A stretch of 64,000 nucleotides of DNA from Symmetrospora coprosmae (taxonomy: Eukaryota > Basidiomycota > Cystobasidiomycetes > Symmetrosporaceae): NCBI GenBank assembly GCA_008802785.1, contig VUYT01000023.1, forward strand, positions 124,001 through 188,000, read 5' to 3'. Each line of letters begins with the position of its first letter. The first letter of the stretch is position 1. A program made the position numbers and the translations under genes. Below are positions 31,634-43,300 of this stretch, piece after piece. The notes beneath the pieces were generated by a model. It was not told where the DNA came from. It searched no databases and saw nothing but the letters and a program-made list of their open reading frames with translations.

Positions 31634-33115
31634 TCAGTACGTCGGCACGCTCACCATGCGCCTGTACCACCTGCGCCTCCGCGACGCCCCTCCAGCGCGC
31701 GTGATGCTTGGCGGGAGCAGTCGACCATCTGCATCGTTCACGGCCCACCCGTCCGCATCTGTGCTACCCGGCCTCTGTGCCGTCCAGAGACCCACGCGGT
31801 CAATCGTCCAATCCTCGTGCTCGACCCAGACGAAGCCTCTGGGCGGGTGTATCGTCTCGAACCGGCCCTGCTCCCTCGTCGATGTTGACGAAGTGGACGA
31901 TGCGAGCTGATCCCTTGGCACGGTAGCGCCTTCGTACGGCTGTCCATCGTCATGCTGCACCTCCCACGCCTTCCATGAACTGCCGCCGTCGCTGCTCCAG
32001 CTACCGTCTGCCAGCCGTCGCTCGTTCTCGTACACGACAACCTCGCGCAGGGTCCGCTTCCCGCCCTTTGCGTTGGCAAAGACGACCTCGTCGGCGAGAG
32101 CGTCGTCGTTCATGAGCTGTTGCAGGGCGGCCTGCGCTTTTACGCGCATGTGCGAGGACGCGCTGCTCGAGAGGAAGGCCTGGGCGAGGCTGACGGCGAA
32201 CGGATGGCACGCGAGCAGGGTGCCTTCGCCGAGAGCGAGGAAGATGTATCGCGCGTCCAGATACGGTGCTGCGAGGTACAGCGCCAGCGAGAGCAGGAGG
32301 GCGCTGCCTGCAGACAGCTGGAGCAGGACGGTCGACAGGCGCTCGTTGGACCAGTTGAAGTACGGGACCAGCGAGCGACCGCCGTCTGTGAGATCTGCGA
32401 CGCGGCCCATGAGCTCCTGGATGTTCTGCAGGTTGCGGAAGTAGTCGACCGAGCCTTCGGTAGGCGGCTGTCCGGATACGGCCGGTCTGGAGGTGGACGA
32501 CTCCTGGTACGGGTTGTCGATGGAGATGGGCGCAGGCGGGAAGCGGCGGGCGTGGTTGTAGAGGAGGATGGTTGAGATGGTGACGGAAGGCAGAAGGAGA
32601 ATCAATGTTGGGTAGAGACCTGTTCTCACACCACGGAATGCATCAGCGCGCTTGCCGCCGGTGTGTCTATAAGGGGAGCCGTACGTACATAGCAGGGCCC
32701 ACACGCCGCCCGCGAGCAGAGTCTGGAATGGATCCTGCCATCGGAGAATGCCTTCTATCGCATCGGAGACGTCAAAGACGGGACCCGTCTTGTGAACGAA
32801 TGCGAGGAACTTGGCTGTGGTCGCTCTCAGGCTCAATGCCTGCTTTGCGCCCTCGGTGGTTGTCGATGGGAGCGAGGAGGTGATGAGGTCCGCGATGAAG
32901 GATTGCGCAGATGCGTCCTTGGACGGTGTTGCTGTGGATGAAGGTGCGCCTCCACCGGCTGAAGCCATCCCCATCCCGGTCGCCGGCGATGACGCCCGGC
33001 CGCCGTTGTTGGGCGAGTTGGACCCCGCTGCGGCCATGATTGAGCTCATCGAGAGCTTTGACGGGCTCGTCATGATGTTTTCGCTGCTATCCCGTATACA
33101 TGTCGGTGTGAGCAT
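31634..33115 (-). CDS. Pex24/Pex30-family peroxisomal membrane protein with dysferlin domains
   Basis: Proteins of this family (Pex28-Pex32 of yeast) sit in the ER or peroxisomal membrane and control peroxisome number and size. Two exons (32689 or later to 33115, and 31634-32619) are separated by a 69-bp intron (GTACGT...CAG) that is a multiple of three and has no stop. Splicing joins WALLC to LYPTLILLLPSVTIS, the family's membrane hairpin. A second hydrophobic pair is STVLLQLSAGSALLLSLALY. The C-terminal dysferlin part shows VVYENERRLADGSWSS, SSWKAW, GFVWVEHEDWTIDR and ASRRRRWYRRM, the DysFN and DysFC signatures. The start could be 33115 or the Met at about 33070 (MTSPSKLSMSS). The GTGAGC after RRWYRRM could be a donor to one more small exon. 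Confidence 0.87.
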   Translation of the reverse strand: MLTPTCIRDSSENIMTSPSKLSMSSIMAAAGSNSPNNGGRASSPATGMGMASAGGGAPSSTATPSKDASAQSFIADLITSSLPSTTTEGAKQALSLRATTAKFLAFVHKTGPVFDVSDAIEGILRWQDPFQTLLAGGVWALLCTYGSPYRHTGGKRADAFRGVRTGLYPTLILLLPSVTISTILLYNHARRFPPAPISIDNPYQESSTSRPAVSGQPPTEGSVDYFRNLQNIQELMGRVADLTDGGRSLVPYFNWSNERLSTVLLQLSAGSALLLSLALYLAAPYLDARYIFLALGEGTLLACHPFAVSLAQAFLSSSASSHMRVKAQAALQQLMNDDALADEVVFANAKGGKRTLREVVVYENERRLADGSWSSDGGSSWKAWEVQHDDGQPYEGATVPRDQLASSTSSTSTREQGRFETIHPPRGFVWVEHEDWTIDRVGLWTAQRPGSTDADGWAVNDADGRLLPPSITRAGGASRRRRWYRRMVSVPTY

Positions 33116-33244
33116 GACGAACTCCGTCTAAGCGTCTCCGTCGAACTCCGTCTCCCTCCGAACGACCCATCAACAGCATTGGGCCGAACAGGATCCACAG
33201 CATAGCATAGCAGGAAAGCGACGCAGATCCCGTACATCTCAGCC
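33116..33244. promoter_or_regulatory. Compact divergent promoter between the peroxin and RPN13 genes
   Basis: 129 bp between opposed start codons (or about 174 bp if the later peroxin Met is used). A GCATAGCATAGCA direct repeat lies at about 33201-33213. Shared promoter by geometry only. Confidence 0.4.
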
Positions 33245-34753
33245 ATGCCCCTCATCCAGTTCAGAGCAGGGAGATGCGAGCGACGCGCGGGGACGAACTG
33301 GGTTGACCCACAGCCAGGACGGGGGTGCGTGCAACGACAGCGATAGCGACAGAGCGCAATTGGCTGATATGCTCATGCTACCTGCGCAGCCTCATCACGC
33401 TCGACGAGGAGGATGGGTTGCTCCACTGTGCGCCGCGCTGAGCTGTCCGGCAGCTCGGGGCAAACGCGTCATCGCTACCTCGAGAGGGACAGGTTGCTGA
33501 CGTCTGTACGCGCGCCCATCCGTTGCAACGATGTCCCCAGTCCAGTACAAGGACATCGAGTCCAACTCCAACATCGATGTGAGCGAGTTCCCGCCTCGTG
33601 TACGGCGTTGTTGGGCGGCCTCAGTCGGCCCCTGACGGTAGACCCAAGGCTACCGACCTCGGAACACGTCCCAGCTCAAAAGGAGCCGAGCTGATGGATC
33701 CCACGCTGCTATCCACCCCAGGACCTCATCCTGTTCCCCGGTGACGCAACCTTCACCCAAGTCTCGACCGACGGCGGACGCACTTACGTCCTCCGCTTCA
33801 CCTCGAGCAGCGCACGCCACTTCTACTGGATGCAGGACGTCGAAGACACGCAGGACAGCAGGAGGGCGAGCAGGGTCAATGCCCTCATTGACGATCCCCA
33901 GGCACCAGAAGCGCCAGAAGGAGACGTGGAGATGTCATCGTCGTCGTCATCGTGAGCCTGTTCCCGCTCCCTCGCCTAGACGGGAGACAGAAAGGCCCGT
34001 TGTAGCATACGCAAGAGCTCTGGCTATCCGCTGCAGGCAGATCCGCAATATCAGGTTGAAGGGACCCCCAAGCGTTGACTCGCCTCCTTCCTCCGTCTCC
34101 TTGCACACAGGGCTGCCGACGCTCCAGCGGCAACGACTGCACGTCCAGCCTCCCCTTCGGCCGAGACAACAGACAGTGCCGCGCCTCCTCCATCGACCAC
34201 AACGCCGATATCGACCTCCGCCCCACTTGATCTCCCGGCGGGCGTCACAGCCGAGCAATACGCGCAGCTCCAAGCGCTCCTTGCGCAGCACGCCGATCCC
34301 AGTGCAGCTTCCTCCTCCTCCGCGTCAACGCTGGCGCCTACGGTATCATTGTCAGACATCCTATCGCCTTCACGCCTCCTCTCTCTGCTCGCGAGCGGGC
34401 CACCTGGCCTTGCAGAGTCGCTGTACCAGTACCTCCCCTCCGCCGATACCGGCAGCGCGTCTTCCGAGCCCGCCGTCCCACACACGCCCGAGAGCCTGCG
34501 GCGTATCGCGACAAACACCGATCTGCGCAAGTCTGCGCGGTCCCTCGACCAGGCACTCGCCAGCGGGGCGCTCGGCCCGCTCGCACAGAGTCTGGGGCTA
34601 CGAGAGGACGAGACATTCGGCGTGGAGAACTATCTGAGAGGGGTGCAGCGCCTTGCAGATGAGGAAAAGGCGCGGGAAGGAGACAATAGCTCGACATCAA
34701 AGGGTAGCGAGAGTGAAGCTGGCAAAGGAAGTGACAACATGCAGACGGATTAG
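33245..34753 (+). CDS. RPN13: RPN13/ADRM1, proteasomal ubiquitin receptor with DEUBAD domain
   Basis: Rpn13 binds ubiquitin through its Pru domain, docks on Rpn2, and activates the deubiquitinase Uch37 through a C-terminal DEUBAD domain. Five exons (33245-33324, 33390-33427, 33541-33578, 33722-33951, 34111-34753) sum to 1029 nt, giving 342 aa. The first three are tiny: MPLIQFRAGRCERRAGTN..., LITLDEEDGLLHF, then QYKDIESNSNID. The Pru domain goes on with DLILFPGDATFTQV and YVLRFTSSSARHFYWMQDVE, including the F-Y-W-M-Q core. A Ser/Thr/Pro linker follows, then LPAGVTAEQYAQLQALL and the DEUBAD LSDILSPSRLLSLLASGPPG through LGLREDETFGVENYLRG. Unlike S. cerevisiae Rpn13, it keeps the DEUBAD domain, so an Uch37 partner is expected. 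Confidence 0.95.
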
Positions 34754-34913
34754 CGTCGTACTCGTACCCAGGCGGCTCGAAGACTGCGCTTGCATTGCAG
34801 ATGGATGGTATCTCCGGCCGTTCGGGTCAACGTGGCTGATGGTACGGGACAACATGGCACTGTTGACAACTGAAACTGCTGGTCACACCGTGACAAAGGC
34901 TCTACTTCCGAGC
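34754..34913. other. Convergent 3' regions of RPN13 and RAD50
   Basis: 160 bp between two stop codons on opposite strands. No other feature seen. Confidence 0.6.
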
Positions 34914-37900
34914 TCACGAGAGCTGATCGAGCCTCTGCCTCTCGATGGTGCTATACGATCAGAGCAGTGACATCGTAAGCCGCAGGCACACAGACAGACA
35001 TAGACAGCGAGGGCACGCACGATTTCTGCTTGTGGTTCCTGCTGACGCGCCAGTACTTCTCCAGCGCGCCGGACGCGCCAAGCGCCGTCAGGAACTCTTC
35101 GTCGTGCGTAATGACAATGAGCTGGAAGTTGCTCTGCTGCCTGCGCTCCTTGATGATGTCAGCCAGGGCGGAAGCGAGAGCGCCGATGTTATCGCGGTCC
35201 AGGTTGGTCGTCGGCTCGTCGAGTGCGAGAATTCCGCAGTTCGTCCCAAATGACTCGGCCAGCGCCAGACGGATGATGATGCTCGCTAGCACTTTCTGAC
35301 CCGCAGAGCAGCGTCCGCGCATGTCCATCTCGACTCGGTCCTTAACCATGACAACCTGCAAGGCAGCGCGGACTGGTCAGTCTGGGGCGCCGTGACATAG
35401 ACTGAAGAACCAGCTCGCCCACGCACCCTGTAATTGTACGTCCGGACTTTGGAAGCTCCCTCGTGATCGCTCTTGATCATGATTGTATCGATGTCTGTGC
35501 CTTGGTAGCACTTGTTCCACAGCGCCTGGGCCGTGTCGTTGATCTCCATCATCTTGTGACTGTGGTACTTCATGATGGCGCTGCGGACGTGCGATCATCC
35601 ATGAGATCAGATTGTACCTCAGACCGATCCAAGCTGAAAGGCAGGAAGTGCACCCACTTGTCAAGCGCCTTGCCGTACTTCTCCAAGTCCTGGATGGCGA
35701 AATCTGCAGTCTTGACCTTGATGAGCTGGCGCGTGTACTGCCGGTTGACATCCTTGTACTCTGACTCCAGCTCCTCCTTCTTCTCTTTGAGATTCGTCTG
35801 AATCATGCCGAGCTCTGTCGTGACTTTCGAGTGCTGCGGGTGCAATCCAGGTACAGGCGTAAGCTGCAGAAGTGCAGGTCTCTGCTGGCCCAAGCGCACG
35901 CACCTGATTCTGGACCTCAGCCAGCTTTTTCTTGCTCGACTCGTATTCCTTGTCGAACTGCCTGCGCGCCTTCATCGCCCCTTCGAGGTCCTTGCCAGCA
36001 ATCTCCGTGTCGAGCTTCTTGATCTCCTCCTTGTACTCCCGGAATGTGATGTTGTCGCTTACGTTGCGCTGCAGATTCTTGCTGTCATTCTCCTCCTTGT
36101 CGATCTGGCTGATCTTCTCTCGCAGCTGGTTCTGCGTGTCCAGCTGGTCCTTCACCGTATTCTCGAGCTCGCGGATCTTTGCGTCGCACGCACGCAGCCG
36201 CGACTTGATGTCGGCCCGCCACAAGCGCTTGACATCGTCCATGGTTCGCTTGAGCTGCTCGTACCCTTTGGCGATGTTGTCGGCCTCGCCAGCCGCGTAT
36301 GCCTCCTTCTCGCGCTGCTGGTCTTGCGCGTCCCGCAGCTCTTTGCGCAGCTTCTGCACTGTCGGCTCGTTGTCCTTGATCTTCTTGTCGACCCCCTCGA
36401 AGCGCTCCTGCAGATCCGTCTTCTCCTTCTCTGCATCATTCTTCGAGTTTTGGGCCGTCGCGCGCACGCTTGCACTGCGCTCTGCGTCCTTGAGCTTGAG
36501 CTGCGTCCTCGAGATCTCGCTATCACATGCGCGTAGGCGCTCCTGATTCGCATCGCGGTCTCGAGTAAGGCCCTCGCACTCCTTCTTGAGCGTGGTGATC
36601 TTGTCAGCGAGCACGCGCAGCTCGCCCTGGACATCATCGGCGGTCCTTGACGAGCCCGACGACTCTAGCTGTCGTTCCAGGTCCTGCACCTCTCGAGCAG
36701 CGTCTCTGACATCTCCTAGGATGCGCTTGACCTCGGTGGCGACGGCCTTGAGAGACTCGAGCTCCTTCAGCTGAGTGCGCAGCTCGCTCAACCGGGTTGA
36801 AGCCTGCAATGCGGTGACGCAGTCAGCCTGAGTTCGCAAAGCGTGGACAAGCTATGTGATGACGACTCACCTCCTCCGCTTTGGCTGTGGCAGAAGCATG
36901 CTTGCTCTCCGCCTTTGCAAGATCCTCCTCCAGCTTTGGGATGTCGACCTCGCGGAGCTTTTTCGCCGTTGCAGCCAACGGCTCCACCTGTCGCAAGCCG
37001 ACAATGATCTTACGCCACCCTGGCAGATCGTCCATGACCTCCTTGATCTTGGCCGGCGTCGACGCTACCATCTTCTTGCACTGTTGGCGTGCGAAGGAAA
37101 TGTCAGCATGAGTCTCGATGTTAGCGAGAGTGCGGCACACCTACGTAAGCCTCGAAGGCAGGCAGATCCTCCCTGCTCAAGCCCCGCTGACACGCAATAC
37201 AGACTTCCTGCGTCCGGCCGTGTGAGGCGACGCGGTCAAAGAACTTCTCGCTCGCCCGAAGCTGTTCGATGTTGCTGCAGGCGGAAAGGCAAGTGCATCA
37301 GACACCGACACACAATACCGACGGCATTAGGAGCACTCACATTTCCCGCTCACGGATCTCTTCTTCGGCAACAGTGATCGCGTTCTGTAGATCGTCGCCT
37401 TCCGTCTCTTCGTTGACCTGCTTCTCCATGTCGGTAGCCTCCTTGACGGCCTTCGTCTGCTGACCTTTGAGCAGAGACATGCTGTTCTCGACCTGGTTCA
37501 GATCTCGCTGTGCGGCACTTGCGACCTTCTCCGCGCGAGACACGTCAGATGAGGTCCGGCTGTGTTCGTTGAGGCAGTGTGAACTGATGTCACGAATCTA
37601 GCTGACACTGGACGGCATCAACGATACTCACAAAATCTGCTCCTTGACGGTATCGAGCATTCTCTCCTGGTCTGGCTCTTGCCCGAGATGCTTCTTGTAG
37701 CTGTCGGCGTTGCTCTCGATCCTGTCAAGCGGGCCCAATGCAGGTCAGCAAGAACTGCCAAGGCTCTGGAGAAGCGTTGTTGTTGTTAACGCACATATTG
37801 CGTACAGCCATCTCGCCCTTTGACACATCAGCACGCTTGATAGCTAGCTTGGCTCTCGTGTCGGCCTGCCTGTTCAGGCCCCCAAGTTCGGCATGCAGCT

Positions 37901-39973
37901 GATCGCGCTGACTCTCAGCCTCCTTAATGCTGCGATTGCGCTCTCTGATCTTGGTGTCCGTGTTGGCCTCCTTGATCTCGTCCGACAGCTTCTGTCTCTT
38001 CTGCTCGCAATCCTGGATGGCCTGCTTGAGCGTCAAGACTTCCCCTTCGCTGTTCCGTGCGTTGTTGATCTGGTCGTTGAGATCTTCGATTCGCCGGTCA
38101 ATGCGCTGAATCTGGTTGCGGATGTCTTGCTTGATCGCCGAGCTGGTCCGCTGCTCGGCCTCGAGATTGCCAATCGCCGTCCGCTTCTGGTCGATCGTTT
38201 TCGCCCCGCTCTCCTGAGAGACGGGCATCACAGCGTATTAGCTACTGCCACGCATGACGACCATATAACGCAGGGCACTCACCCTGAGATCCGCATACTC
38301 TCGCTTCTTCTTCTGCATGTCGCCGGACAGCCGGGCCTCGAATTCGTCAATCTTGCCATCCTCCAGGTTGTCGATGTCGTATCCGCGGATATCGTATTCC
38401 TGGGCGAGGCTGGTTACTGCAGTTTGTCGTGCGTCTAGGGCTTCGTCGTAGCGCTGGATGACATGGCAGACTTCTCGTCAGCGGAGCGGGAGAGAGCGCA
38501 GGCGGGAAAGGCAGCAACACACCTGCTGCTCACCCTGAAGGGCACCTCGTTCCGTCGTAGCCCTATCCATCTTCTTGCGCAACCCGCGCGACTCGTCCTC
38601 GGCGTTCTCCAGATCCGTCTTGAAGCCATGCTTCTGCTGCCGCTTCTCCTGCGCATCCCTCGCGAAATTGTCCCTCTTCTGCATGAGCTCCTGCAAAGTC
38701 CCCGGAATCTGCGTCATTGCGCCCTTGAGCTTCTCGATCGTGCCCTCGCGCTCCTTCTTCCTGACGTTGAGGTTCTCGATCTCGTTCAGTATGCGCTGGT
38801 GCTCGACGGCGCGGTCATAGAACTCCTTGTTGTGGTTCGTGACCGAGATCATCGTCTCGTACAGCTCCTCGGCCTGCGTCGTTTTCAGGATCACCTCCTT
38901 CTCGTATCTCGACACACTTCCCTCGATCTTGTTGGCGCGCTCGCGGTCGGTCTTGAGACTGATCAGGCGCTCCCGGTCCACCTTGAGCTCTGCCGTCTGC
39001 TCCTTCCTGATGCTCTTGATCGCGTCGAGTGCCTTGGTGTACTTTGTCGCCTCGAAGATATCGTCAAACTTCTTCTTGAGCACGCTTGGCTCGGACAGTG
39101 GCCAGTTGGATTCCTCCTGGTGGCAGAAGATGACGTTCTCGAGGATGGCTTTGCTGACTCCGAGGAGTCGGGGAATCTCTTCGTCCATGTCGGAGCATCG
39201 GGTCGAAAGGGCCCTCCGCTAAGAATGCCGTGCAAGAACTAACATGAGCGACTGCCAGAAGGTCAGGAGAGGCGGACGACACCCACTTTGGTCTTGTCCT
39301 CCTCATCGGCTGTGTAGGAGATGGTCCCTTCGAGCGTCTTGAGCGAGAGCGCCGTCTTCTTCTTTGTGACTTGGAGCCGACGATTCGCAGTCATCTTGTC
39401 GCCATTCGTGTTGATGAAACGCAGCTTGACCTCGGCCTTGACTTCTGTCTCTCCCGCCATCTGCGTGTCATGTGTGCCACCGGCTTTAGGTGAGCGCAAG
39501 CACAGCATCGATCGCTACGACAAGCGAACTCACGCTTGGATCGTGGACGAAGGCTCCACCTTTGGTGTTTGGCGGCATGTCGCCCGTCGTGATGTACTTG
39601 AGACATTCGATGATGGTCTGCACGCGTGGGAGAGAGGACCACGCGACGCGTCAAGCTGGGTGCGGACTCTGGGATGCGGGCTCGGACTGGACCTACAGTC
39701 TTGCCGCTACCATTGTGGCCGACGATGACCGTGAGAGGATGGAAGAATTGGATCACATTGATCTCGGACGCATCGAAGGAGCTGCGTGAGGATCATGTCG
39801 GGGCATCGCGTCAGCCGAAGGCCTCGCTATGGGCAAGGCAGAACGCACCGGATACCCCGAATGGCTGCAAGCGGCAGCATCCGGCATCGCGAAGATGTAC
39901 GTCAGTTCCTTGGTCCCGTGTCCGCAGCAGCGAGTTGGCACGCCCGCCCACCGAGCTTGTCGAGCGAACTCAT
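34914..39973 (-). CDS. RAD50: RAD50, ABC-type ATPase of the MRN/MRX complex
   Basis: Rad50 with Mre11 and Nbs1/Xrs2 senses and processes DNA double-strand breaks. The start is at 39971-39973. Exon 1 (22 nt) and a 16-nt exon 2 splice to give MSSLDKLAIRGIR, then [20 protein letters not shown] with Walker A GHNGSGKT. An N-lobe block [20 protein letters not shown] (Q-loop) follows. Long heptad coiled coils (about 35700-38600) surround the zinc hook VCIACQRGL (C-I-A-C, about 37180-37195). The C-lobe shows [20 protein letters not shown] (signature), [13 protein letters not shown] (Walker B, D-loop) and [11 protein letters not shown] last 37-nt exon (34914-34950) gives [11 protein letters not shown] and the stop. 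All ATPase motifs are intact; about a dozen short introns interrupt it. Confidence 0.95.
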
Positions 39974-40372
39974 GATCTCCGAGGTCCCGCGCGCGCTGCG
40001 CGCCGACGAAAGCGCAATGCCCTGCAGAACAGCGATTCCAGCACTGGTTCCTAAGCCTCGACGTCTCCAAATGCTTGGATACTGGTATGCTATTCACTTG
40101 CGATGAAGTTGGTGCGGGACGAAGATGCGGAGGGCGGTAGGTCGGTCGGTCGGTCGGAGTCGGTGGCAAAGGGGCACAGCAACGCAGAGATGGATTCATC
40201 GTCAAATCGAGCAGAACGCCCTGCGATGCATTTCAAGGACAACGACAACAACATTGACTAGTCGTACGTGAAGGCTGCAGGCACTGCTTTGCGTAACGAT
40301 GGGGCGAGCGACGAAGTGCGAGGCTGGGCGTAAGAGCAGGGAGTAGGACAACAACGACTGACCACAACCCTG
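39974..40372. other. Intergenic between RAD50 and the ULP2 3' end
   Basis: 399 bp: RAD50 promoter plus ULP2 3' region. A GGTCGGTCGGTCGG tetranucleotide run occurs at about 40139-40158. No gene supported. Confidence 0.55.
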
Positions 40373-43300
40373 TCACAGAGTGATGATGTCGTCCTGTGAG
40401 AAACGCGTGTGGGTGCCTGTTCTGCGACGTTCTGGGCTAGTACTAGCGGCAGAGTCCTCGTAAGACTGTGCTTGACGCGATGGAGGTTGATGTGGATATG
40501 AGCGGGGTGTTGGATGCGAAGTCGAAGGCTGGGAGGATGACCGTGCAGGAGAGAAGTTCCGCAGAGTGGAGGACGAAGGCGCGCTGCGGGTCCGAGCAGA
40601 CGGAGGGTCGGCAAATTCCTCAGGCTTATGACGGTTCGATGAGGGAGGGATCGGCGCATGGCCAGTGTCATCATCGGAGATGACAGTAGCAACAGGAGCC
40701 TCAGCACGCGAGCGCACCGTTTTTGAGGAGCTTGTCGTGGATTTATGCGTATGTTTCGGCTGCTGAGCTGACGTTAGAAGTGCAAAGTGGTGCTGGATGG
40801 TACCGGGCTCCACCCTGGCCTTCTTGCTCTCGCGAGGCGTCTCGAGAGTCTGGCTGCTTCCTGACGACTGCGAACCGTGCAGAGCGGAGGCTTTCCTTTT
40901 CTGCGGGTCATCCTTCTTTGGCCTCCTGCCCCTATGCTTCTTCCCTGGACTTTGCGAATCGCGGGCATGTCGAGACGTCACCTCGTGAGCGGGCTCGGTG
41001 TCATCCGAATCCGAGACGTCGGAAGCGCCCACGTCTGAATCGGATATGATGTCGACTTGTCCTGCCACTGGCTGCTGCGGCAGTAGAGCGTACTGTTCGA
41101 GAGAACGATTGTCGCGCAGTGCGGATTCGGCCGGTAGGCGAGCGACGTCCGCCTGCGCAGCAGATGCAGGCGCAAAGGCAGACGCAGACGGGACTCGTGC
41201 CGCCATCTCTAGCAGATGACCGTATGACTGTCCTTGCGAAGCACTCTCGACGGAAGACTGCGACATGCTCGGCGCAGCTGGCCCGGCCTCGTTGTTGTCC
41301 TCCCATCGCTCCTCCTCGCCGCTAGCCGGGCCGATCTTCTGGAAGTCGAACCCGTCCGCAGACTCATCGGCCCGTTGACTGCGCTGCCAATGTGCCGGTG
41401 TGGAGGGGATCCGGTGATGTGTGCCCGCACGAGCAGATGAAGCAACTTCCAGGGTAAATTGCGGGGCACGCGGCGTGCTGCTAGTGTCCCGTCCCGAAAC
41501 GGCATGTCTCGACTCCTCCGCATCCTCTGATCTGGCGGTGGTGTCCATGCGTACGTCCTGAGGTGTAGAGCGCTTCGCGACAGACGCAGCGCGGAGCTTT
41601 GGTCCTGTTGCTTCTTCCGTACCGCTGGCTTCTGATTCGGAAGCTTCCGATCCTTCGTCCTCGGCAGAGAAGGGACTGCGATAGTTCTGGTTCACTTCGC
41701 CGCCGGCCGTCAAGCCATCCACCGGCGATTGACGTGCAGATGCGGGCGCGCCGGTAAAGGGATCTGCCTTCCTCTGGGGCAAAGCGGAGCTTGACTCAGG
41801 CTTCCTTGCCTTGCTCGGTGATGGCGCGACATAGTAACCCGGTTCGGAGGAGGATGTCGATCCGTCCGTGCGCAGCTCCGGAGCTGATAGCGTTGCCTCG
41901 CCGGAAAAATCAATCTGCATAGGCTCTCCAGCCCCTCCAGCTGGCACAATGCTTCGAAAAGCCTGCGTCACCGGGTGTAGCGATTCGGGCACCGGGGCTG
42001 GGGCGGCCATCCCCCGATGGGCAAGTCCCGACGCTGACGGTTGCTCGAGCTTGCTGGGACTGGTGGGAGTGGCCACGTGCTTGACGGGCGGACCAACCTG
42101 TGGGCCTTGCCCGCTGACGGTCCAGGGAAAAATGAGGCCGCGCGCTTCGGACGCTTGTTGCGGGAGGGCCGCCGATGTCATCTTGTCACTCGAAAGTGGA
42201 CGTCTGCGAGGATCACTGGAAGTTGGCTTCGACGAAGCAATGGCACTGGATGTCTTGACGGGCTGAGAAGGAAAAGCTGACGCGGTTGGCCCAGGCGACT
42301 CTGAGCGCTCTCTGGCGGGCCTCGCAACGGCGGCGGGCTTGCCATTGTGAACAGATGTCGAGTTCGCAACGTGAATGCCCTCGTCATCGTCATCGGCGCC
42401 TGCTTCGCTCGGGCGTCCGTTAGGCCTCGCGCCGGTTCTTTTGGTGGACTTGCGCGCCGCCGCTCCTATGGGCTTCTGCATTGCCTTGCTAGCCGGTGGA
42501 GTGGGCTGAGATATGATCAGAAGGTCCTGATCCGAGGCGCTCGATGAGCTCGATTCGAGCTCGTCGATCTCCTCATCTGCCGTAGAGGCACCCGACTCGG
42601 TGACGCCTCGGACGGTGGCGTTGACGTTCGGAACTTGCTTGTCCGGAGGCTTGTCGTTGTCGGCGCCGGAGGCTGCATCGCTGTCGGCTGAGACGCCCGC
42701 CGCTGCCTTGTGCTGGCGCTTGGCTTGGCGGCGATGCTCGATCTCCAGAAGCTCCTGTGCCTTTATTTCCTTGTACGCCTCCGCGCGCCCCTTGAGTTCC
42801 TCGTACAGCGCATTCCGGTGATTGATGGCGGTGTCCTTGTCCCAGAGCTTATCCTTGTCTTCCCCAGCCCGAGCCTTTGGCTTCTACAGGCGGGAAGGTC
42901 GGTCAAGACTGATTCAGGTCCTGTTTTAAGCTGGCGCCCAACCGAGGTCATGGCACTCACCAAGTTAACGAAGTGCAGCACTTCGGATGTCTTGGTCAGA
43001 AAAGTCTCGGCAAAGTGCATAACGTACAGGCCGCAGTCGGAGTAATTGTGCTGAGTTGGAACAGGAGTGTCGAGACCTTCGCAATTCCCCTTCCCCAGGT
43101 ACACCTGTTCTGCACTGGGCGCTTTCAGCTTATCGACAGCCTCCTGCTGCAGATACTTCTTGAGAGTGTCTTTTACAGGTTTGTGAGTGCCGCCGAGGGA
43201 ATCGAGGACCAGGATCCAACACCTTTTGCTTGCGCGCATGTGTATCGTATCAGCGAGTGACATAATGCAATAAGCAGAAGGACGGCTCACTTGTCATCCT

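Noticed and set aside
35805-36546. Leucine-rich plus-strand frames over RAD50
   Set aside because: Antisense of coiled-coil codons (CTC/CTT from GAG/AAG), not membrane proteins.
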